A stretch of 8,797 nucleotides of DNA. It comes from DATEUP01 sp035283065 (GTDB lineage Archaea; Thermoplasmatota; DTKX01; DATEUP01). Under the pieces are notes generated by a model, which searched no databases, was not told the origin of the DNA, and worked only from the letters and a program-made list of their open reading frames with translations. The position numbers and the translations under genes were made by a program. The stretch's first letter is position 1; every line of letters starts with the position of its first letter. Shown piece after piece: positions 6,101-8,797 of this stretch. The stretch is taken from contig DATEUP010000172.1 in assembly GCA_035283065.1 (NCBI GenBank), positions 1-8,797 on the forward strand, given 5' to 3'.

Positions 6101-6782
6101 GACCTCCGCCGGCGTCAGCCTCCTGGCGCAGGTGAACGTGACGCACAGCGCGCCAGCCTCGGTCGAGGCTAGCGCCAATGTGACCACGGTCTTCGAGGGC
6201 GGCTCGGTCCTGCTGGAGGCCTCGGTGCTCGACGGGGCGGGCCACAAGCTCTCGGGGCTCCCCGTCCGCTGGCAGGCGACCTGCGGCAACCTGGACAGCG
6301 AGACGGGAGCCGGCAATACCCTGTTCTTGTCGACGGACGCGGGCGGCACGGCCTGCAATGTCACCGCGACCCACGGGGCCTTCAGCGCGGCCCTCAGCAT
6401 CAGCGTGCGGCACGCGGGGCCGTTCACGCTTGCCGTAACCTCTGCGGGCGCCGAAGGCGGCCCCCAGACCTTCACCGCGACGGTGAAGGACCCGCACGGC
6501 CACTCGATCCCGGAGGCCACGGTCGCCTGGACGGCGACCTGCGGCGCGCTCTCAGAAGGAGCGGGCCTCACGACGACCTTCACGCCGCCCGGCGACCTCG
6601 GGGGCTCGACTTGCACGGTGCGGGCAACCTCTGCAGTGGGCACCGAGACGAGCCAAGTTGCGCGGACGTTGACCACGGGGATGTCGGCCGCGGTCCCCCT
6701 TGGGGTCGTCCTTGCCATTGCGGGCGCGGTTGGCGCCCTTTTCCTCCTTAGGGCGCGCAGGCGCAAGGGCGGCAGCCCATAA
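3117..6782 (+). CDS. Large secreted, membrane-anchored, glycosylation-rich surface protein with jelly-roll, PKD and Ig-like repeats
   Basis: This 1221-residue protein starts at an ATG directly before a signal peptide: basic residues 22-26 (RGKAR), hydrophobic core VLLALLVAAALVPA and an AAA cleavage site near 46. Residues 63-582 hold repeated jelly-roll modules with FxxDFEGG, WGxSTAR, WSAQVG, YWLDSES, SGGW and TDxSVxYEGxYxDDV motifs. These resemble the MAM-like modules of immune inhibitor A-type proteases, but no protease motif is present. A PKD domain follows (about 588-671, YAWNFSDG), with C589 and C659 perhaps paired. Six Ig-like repeats span 672-1186. Residues 1193-1211 form a membrane helix followed by RARRRK. 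There are about 23 N-X-S/T sequons before residue 590 and about six after. The likely role is adhesion or a cell-envelope layer, with the chain outside the cell. The frame is open upstream to 2439, but that would bury the signal peptide under 226 low-complexity residues, so the later ATG is chosen. Confidence 0.9.
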   Translation: MNSGWAAWSWSGRSSGGAATGRGKARVLLALLVAAALVPAQGPAAADGAPVALDIDVPVVNESFEGAFPGGSWSANDTNASSGFDYWAATTYRAASGNRSVWSAGNGSQLSLWDAGEVPPVNTSNITNVTVFFEDFEGGAFASTWGVSDEDATSGNDTWGVSTARAFAGLASVWSAQVGYNDELLDDNVNVSTYDNDQSSYVWRSVDLSNISNDSEVVLEYWYWLDSESCCDYLYPMYFSGGSWNYPTSDSGTSNGWTFASVPVSKSATAVGFFFYTDYSVIYEGAYLDNVTLVAAAPPKPPQPAGPFVEDFEPANATGNWSATDDDAYQGKDFWGISTARSYSGGASLWSAQVGQNSNWGAPNANVAAYDDGMYALAWRPIVNSNLSDFPSATFKFWYWLDSESGYDYFSAMVYNASAGWTALNSLDGNSGGWVSLSFTVPNDTERIGFLFTTDGSVIYEGVYVDDVEFFATRNDPNEGLRTYDTFMNTTLGRTVSVAPYALAYLEYSYWLETDSGNDTLEAMVLAGPVWTSLDRASGNSSGWRSLTFEIPTNSTRVAFRFVTDGSGRSEGAYLDDVRVWGVVFPVNCTAEVGSLTGLEGVTPFLYTLQAADGLPPYRYAWNFSDGSTSVAPSPSRTFADVGTYTATVNVTDALGQSCTAQAPSVVVTHDITAVSVDPVGGSLIEGRSVSVNASDVKGHAIDFNWALSVPECGVLSAALGPFVLFTASEEAGGLVCTVTASAGGAAASATFQVLHDSSVIRVAPPVLELIEGEALSISAVDAFGHELTFGWAASCGRVSPSAGTSTAFTADDLGGEVCGLRVTSPMAIVDASIPVLHDTRTLAVAPGLSTIVEGASQTFSVVDAYVHPADAEWTVSPTSCGAFSVTPASLTVFTASQEAGDSTCTVSAAAGAGVRSVEVRVRHHFGASTLSPLAATVAEAGLQAFSVLDTYGHPFDAAWDLSPSHCGALSTASGPGVTLTVGRAVGLLTCTVRATSAGVSLLAQVNVTHSAPASVEASANVTTVFEGGSVLLEASVLDGAGHKLSGLPVRWQATCGNLDSETGAGNTLFLSTDAGGTACNVTATHGAFSAALSISVRHAGPFTLAVTSAGAEGGPQTFTATVKDPHGHSIPEATVAWTATCGALSEGAGLTTTFTPPGDLGGSTCTVRATSAVGTETSQVARTLTTGMSAAVPLGVVLAIAGAVGALFLLRARRRKGGSP
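3303..4862 (+). repeat. Tandem jelly-roll modules within the surface protein
   Basis: Two complete modules are seen: A2 at residues 133-294 and A3 at 308-471, with matched motifs 176-177 residues apart. The DNA still shares exact runs such as TCGGTGATCTACGAGGGCG. Before them is a front half only (A1, 63-108, ending at VWSAGNGS). After them is a back half only (A4, about 477-582, starting near NEGLRTYD). A1 stops and A4 starts at nearly the same point of the module. Confidence 0.75.
5130..6674 (+). repeat. Six Ig-like repeats with a conserved cysteine pair each
   Basis: Repeats of about 83-89 residues span 672-756, 757-839, 840-924, 925-1010, 1011-1099 and 1100-1186. Each has an EG near its start, a D..GH motif (VH in the third), a Trp, a first Cys in a CG-(V/L/F)-(S/D) context and a second Cys usually in CTV. 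The pairs are 713/737, 796/819, 881/905, 967/991, 1056/1080 and 1142/1166, always 23-24 apart. Five of the six end in a short H-containing linker (LHD, LHD, RHH, THS, RHA). The pairs probably form disulfides in the extracellular chain. Confidence 0.8.
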
Positions 6783-6814
6783 GCGGCCGGACCGCGGGGG
6801 GCGGCAACTCGAGC

Positions 6815-6840
6815 CGCACAGCAGGTTGCACGACTGTGCG
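6815..6840. terminator. Hairpin between convergent genes, possible bidirectional terminator
   Basis: CGCACAG (6815-6821) and CTGTGCG (6834-6840) are perfect 7-base arms around a 12-base loop. The hairpin sits between the plus-strand stop at 6782 and the minus-strand stop at 6854, as expected for shared termination. A shorter GCGG/CCGC pairing lies at 6783-6795. No T-run follows on either strand, so the mechanism is uncertain. Confidence 0.4.
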
Positions 6841-6853
6841 CTTCGCCCCCACC

Positions 6854-7417
6854 TCAGTCCACGAGGGCGCCGAGCGGCCGCAGGTCAAGGAACATGGTTC
6901 GGTTCCGTTTCCCACGTTCCCGTCGGGTTTCGCGCGTCAGCCTGAACCCGCACTTCTCGTAGAAGGCAACGGCCTCGGGCTTTGCCTCAAGGATGAGCAA
7001 ACGCACGCCGACGTGCCTGCCGAGCGAAAGGACCTCCTCAGCGATCAAGGCCACAAGGCTGCGCCCCACGCCGCGCCCCTGCCACTTCCGGGCGACCGCG
7101 AGGCGGCCGATCTTGACGGCGGGAACGGATCCGACCTTGGGCCGCCGGGAGGGGTGTGGGAAACCCGTCCCTTCCACGTATTCTGTGCGGAGGCTGTCGC
7201 TGCTCAGGGTGTAGTAGGCGACGAGCACCCCCTCGAAGGAAACGAGGAAGGTCCGGCCGAAGCCTTCGTCCTCGAACCGCTCGACCTCGCGGCTTGAGAG
7301 GAAGGCGTCCAGCTCGCGAGTTCCCGAATCGAACGTACCGAGGTCGTGCGTCCTCCGGAAAGGCCTGACCTCGAGCCTCTCGGGATCAACACGCGGCGGC
7401 GTTCCGTTCGTGGACAA
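6854..7417 (-). CDS. GNAT-family acetyltransferase, TacT-toxin-like
   Basis: This 187-residue protein has a full GNAT fold. The N-terminal THDLGTFDSGTRELDAFL (23-40) followed by GFGRTFLVS and AYYTLSSDS is the hallmark of the TacT-like group. Then come IGRLAVARKW and the acetyl-CoA loop QGRGVGRS (113-120), RLLILEAKPEAVAFYEKCGF (139-158) with the tyrosine at the usual catalytic place (Y153), and a final strand (RTMFLDL). TacT-type toxins acetylate the amino group of charged tRNA and stop translation; the substrate here is inferred only. The usual partner is an upstream ribbon-helix-helix antitoxin, but the gene 20 bases upstream has no visible such domain. The start is a TTG at 7417, with no better in-frame start nearby. 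A role as an ordinary metabolic acetyltransferase is possible but the FDSG..ELD..L motif favours the toxin group. Confidence 0.82.
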   Translation of the reverse strand: MSTNGTPPRVDPERLEVRPFRRTHDLGTFDSGTRELDAFLSSREVERFEDEGFGRTFLVSFEGVLVAYYTLSSDSLRTEYVEGTGFPHPSRRPKVGSVPAVKIGRLAVARKWQGRGVGRSLVALIAEEVLSLGRHVGVRLLILEAKPEAVAFYEKCGFRLTRETRRERGKRNRTMFLDLRPLGALVD

Positions 7418-7437
7418 TGCTCGAACGCCCCCAAGGC

Positions 7438-7671
7438 CTATTGCGAAGGGGCCTTGGTGTCCGCTGCGCGCCGTCGCTTCTGGCGCTCGATGGCGTCCCG
7501 GTAGAGCTCCAACTGCTCCGCGGTAAGCGTGAACGCCTCCAGGCGGCGGTAGAACTCCTCGACGTCCTTGCGACCACGGATGACGGGGGTGGGTGGGGGG
7601 TACGCTACGGAAAGGCCTCCTGGGGACGAGCGGACATCGCGAGCGTATGAGGGTTGCTGGATAACCCTCAC
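7438..7671 (-). CDS. Small charged protein upstream of the GNAT gene, candidate non-canonical antitoxin
   Basis: This gene encodes 77 residues from a GTG at 7671, the only in-frame start after an upstream stop. GAGGG lies 5 to 9 bases before it and may act as the ribosome site. The first 30 residues are Pro/Ser-rich and probably disordered (AYPPPTP). The rest is helical and strongly charged: RGRKDVEEFYRRLEAF, then TAEQLELYRDAIERQKRRR. I recognise no family and see no ribbon-helix-helix DNA-binding pattern. It ends 20 bases before the GNAT start on the same strand, where the antitoxin of a TacT-like pair normally lies, and its start is surrounded by repeated TGAGGGTT sites. This makes an antitoxin role a reasonable hypothesis. 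Alternatively it is a small conserved archaeal protein of unrelated function that shares the operon. Confidence 0.62.
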   Translation of the reverse strand: MRVIQQPSYARDVRSSPGGLSVAYPPPTPVIRGRKDVEEFYRRLEAFTLTAEQLELYRDAIERQKRRRAADTKAPSQ

Positions 7672-7682
7672 GAAACCCTCAT
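7648..7682 (-). promoter_or_regulatory. Cluster of TGAGGGTT repeats over the start of the small-protein/GNAT operon
   Basis: The 8-base word TGAGGGTT occurs three times in 35 bases: plus strand at 7648-7655, and minus strand at 7663-7670 and 7674-7681. The two minus-strand copies are exactly 11 bases apart, one helical turn. The outer copies extend to a perfect 9-base inverted pair, ATGAGGGTT/AACCCTCAT. One copy supplies the GAGGG before the GTG start and another covers codons 1-3. The layout suggests an operator or an RNA structure masking the ribosome site. Confidence 0.55.
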
Positions 7683-7739
7683 GCCATCATGGAAACGAGG
7701 CCGGGTCGCGGAGATAATCCTTGCGGGGCCGTTGGGATT

Positions 7740-7793
7740 GGCCCCCTAGATCAGGGGTCCCCAAACCCACGGCCGCCCGTTTCCGGACGGCCG
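7740..7793 (-). terminator. Two tandem hairpins downstream of the unrecognised 198-residue protein gene
   Basis: Hairpin one: CGGCCGCCCG (7770-7779), loop TTTC, CGGACGGCCG (7784-7793), pairing 9 of 10 bases. Hairpin two: GGCCCCCT (7740-7747), loop AGATC, AGGGGTCC (7753-7760), pairing 7 of 8. They begin 33 bases after the stop at 7826 on the minus strand and precede the promoter region of the next minus-strand gene. They are placed well for termination, though without a T-run. Confidence 0.4.
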
Positions 7794-7825
7794 CCTGCAC
7801 CGATCCGCGGGCTCGTGCCGCCTCG

Positions 7826-8422
7826 TCAGCTCGCCCGGACGATCTCGATGAGTGCCTGGTCGCAGAGGGAAGCGAGGTGCGTGAGCCCCAGGCTTAGGGA
7901 CGCGAGGGTTTCGAGGAACGCGCCCTCGAGTTCGGCGAAGAGGGCGCCGTTTTCCCGCAGGCCCTCGAAGAGGACGCGTTTCTCCGCATCGGTGCCGGAA
8001 AGCCCGCCCCAAACGAAGATCGAAGCGAGGTCCCGGCGCTTGAGTGTCTGGCCGTTGAGGAGCACAGGCGCATCGACGGCAAGGGTGTCGAGGTAATCTT
8101 CCGTCTGGAGGCGGATGTCCTGGAACCGGGAGGCGAGGGCGGGCGAAAGCGGAAGCCGCTGGAAAAGAGCATCCATGTTCACCAAACAGGTCGGTTCCCC
8201 GCGGTCCTCGAGGAAACGCAAGATGCGGGAGGCCGCGTGCAGCGCGCGGGGGTCGCCGACCGGCCCTCCAGGTGCGGGGCTCGACGGGTCGGCCCACTTG
8301 ACCCTAACGGTCTCCCGCTCCCCGTTCAGCCGCTTGACGACTTCCGACCCCACGAGCGCCTGGACCTCTTCGACGAAGAGGTTCAAGGCGTCGATCATCT
8401 CGCCTGTCACCTCTTCGGCCAT
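7826..8422 (-). CDS. Unrecognised soluble protein, mostly helical
   Basis: I do not recognise this 198-residue protein. The ATG at 8422 is chosen because GGAG lies a few bases upstream and a helix begins at once (EEVTGEMIDALNLFVEEVQALV); earlier in-frame starts add a Pro/Arg-rich leader. After a Pro/Gly linker (about 45-58, PSSPAPGGPVGDP) come helical segments: LHAASRILRFLEDRG, VNMDALFQRL, SRFQDIRLQTEDYLDTLAV, LKRRDLASIFVWGG. A long C-terminal helical region LFAELEGAFLETLASLSLGLTHLASLCDQALIEIV follows. No signal peptide or membrane segment is apparent, and composition is acidic overall. The gene is divergent from a lipoprotein gene and is followed by two hairpins, so it is probably transcribed alone. 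It could be a cytoplasmic regulatory or structural protein; no enzyme motif is visible. Confidence 0.72.
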   Translation of the reverse strand: MAEEVTGEMIDALNLFVEEVQALVGSEVVKRLNGERETVRVKWADPSSPAPGGPVGDPRALHAASRILRFLEDRGEPTCLVNMDALFQRLPLSPALASRFQDIRLQTEDYLDTLAVDAPVLLNGQTLKRRDLASIFVWGGLSGTDAEKRVLFEGLRENGALFAELEGAFLETLASLSLGLTHLASLCDQALIEIVRAS

Positions 8423-8454
8423 AGGGTTCTCCGTACCCCTGGCGGGCATTGATG

Positions 8455-8466
8455 GGCCATAAGGAT
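8455..8466 (-). promoter_or_regulatory. TATA-like element for the 198-residue protein gene
   Basis: On the minus strand CATCCTTATGGC is centred about 38 bases before the ATG at 8422, the same distance as the vapB element from its start. The match to an archaeal TATA box is weak. Confidence 0.25.
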
Positions 8467-8490
8467 GTCTCTCCGGACTCTGGGGAAGCC

Positions 8491-8506
8491 CGCAGCGCAC
8501 GCTGCG
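8491..8506. promoter_or_regulatory. Perfect inverted repeat in the divergent intergenic region
   Basis: CGCAGCG-CA-CGCTGCG has perfect 7-base arms around a 2-base centre, in the 150-base gap between divergent genes (starts at 8422 and 8573). It is upstream of both promoters and symmetric, so a dimeric regulator could control both directions. As RNA it would form a 6-pair stem with a GCAC loop. Confidence 0.4.
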
Positions 8507-8572
8507 TCAGCCCCGTATCACCGCGAGGTTCATTTGCCCCGGCGTTCAGGTTTGAAAGCGCGAGGTTGCGGG

Positions 8573-8797
8573 TTGAGGATCGGGAAACGCCGCGTCGCGG
8601 TTGCGGCGGTCTGCGGCATGGCCGTCGTGGTGGCCGGCTGCATCCAGCCCGTGCCCCCCTTACGGACGACCCCGACGCTAACTCTCCTCGGGCCAGGCAC
8701 CTGCCCCCTCATCCTCCAGGTCAGCCTCACGAACAACGACCCCGCGCCGCTCAACGCGAGCGTGCAGGGGTTCTGGATCGGCGACTCGACGGGCGCG
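8573..8797 (+). CDS. Predicted lipoprotein, N-terminal part (runs off right edge)
   Basis: From a TTG at 8573 the frame encodes 75 residues to the window edge. It begins with a classic lipoprotein signal: basic RIGKRR (2-7), hydrophobic core VAVAAVCGMAVVV and the lipobox VVAGC (19-23), so C23 would be lipidated and anchor the protein outside the membrane. The following part (PLILQVSLTNNDPAPLNASVQGFWI) reads as a beta-rich extracellular fold of Ig-like type and has one N-glycosylation sequon (NAS). GAGGT lies about six bases before the TTG and supports this start; another in-frame TTG at 8552 would add seven residues. The function is unknown because most of the protein is missing. It could be a surface binding protein or a protein processing component. 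Confidence 0.7.
   Translation, partial: MRIGKRRVAVAAVCGMAVVVAGCIQPVPPLRTTPTLTLLGPGTCPLILQVSLTNNDPAPLNASVQGFWIGDSTGA

Noticed and set aside
5090..6172. A 360-codon open frame on the plus strand
   Set aside because: Another Arg/Gly-rich shadow lying wholly inside the Ig-like repeat coding region.
7583..7603. G-rich run GGGGGTGGGTGGGGGG on the plus strand as a G-quadruplex
   Set aside because: It has only three separated runs and is explained by the PPPTP codons of the small protein on the other strand.
1..8797. tRNA, rRNA, CRISPR arrays, insertion sequences
   Set aside because: No T-loop-like GGTTCGAATCC pattern, no regularly spaced short repeats and no transposase or integrase motif were found on reading either strand.

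Overview
This is a GC-rich window with short AT-rich islets just upstream of several genes. It most likely comes from an archaeon, perhaps a high-GC euryarchaeal or thermoplasmatal lineage. The grounds are an AbrB/PIN pair of a kind common in archaea, TATA-like islets at plausible distances from starts, weak or partial Shine-Dalgarno sequences with frequent GTG/TTG starts, and a very large C-terminally membrane-anchored surface protein dense in N-glycosylation sequons. No ribosomal or other marker gene is present, so the lineage is inference.

Layout. (1) Positions 2401 down to 1 are all on the minus strand and form a toxin-antitoxin-like block. The order is an AbrB-type antitoxin (vapB), a PIN-domain toxin (vapC), a small uncharacterised gene overlapping vapC by 4 bases, a winged-helix protein resembling AbiEi antitoxins, and a nucleotidyltransferase resembling AbiEii toxins that starts inside the previous gene and runs off the left edge. 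(2) Positions 2402-3116 are mostly non-coding. They hold a likely vapB promoter and operator, a strong G-run tract, a possible 52-residue single-helix membrane protein, a hairpin and the promoter area of the next gene. (3) Positions 3117-6782 on the plus strand encode a 1221-residue surface protein. It has a signal peptide, jelly-roll (MAM / immune-inhibitor-A-like) modules, a PKD domain, six Ig-like repeats each with a fixed cysteine pair, and a C-terminal membrane helix. (4) Positions 6854-7671, minus strand, hold a TacT-like GNAT acetyltransferase preceded by a small gene that is in the position of an antitoxin but does not look like the usual ribbon-helix-helix partner. A cluster of TGAGGGTT repeats surrounds the start of the small gene. 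(5) Positions 7826-8422, minus strand, encode an unrecognised soluble protein. It is divergent from a lipoprotein gene starting at 8573 that runs off the right edge.

The window is therefore an accessory-type region: three candidate toxin-antitoxin modules of different biochemistry (PIN nuclease, nucleotidyltransferase, acetyltransferase) flank genes for the cell surface. I saw no tRNA, rRNA, CRISPR array, transposase or integrase. All functional calls rest on motif recognition by eye, without database searches.
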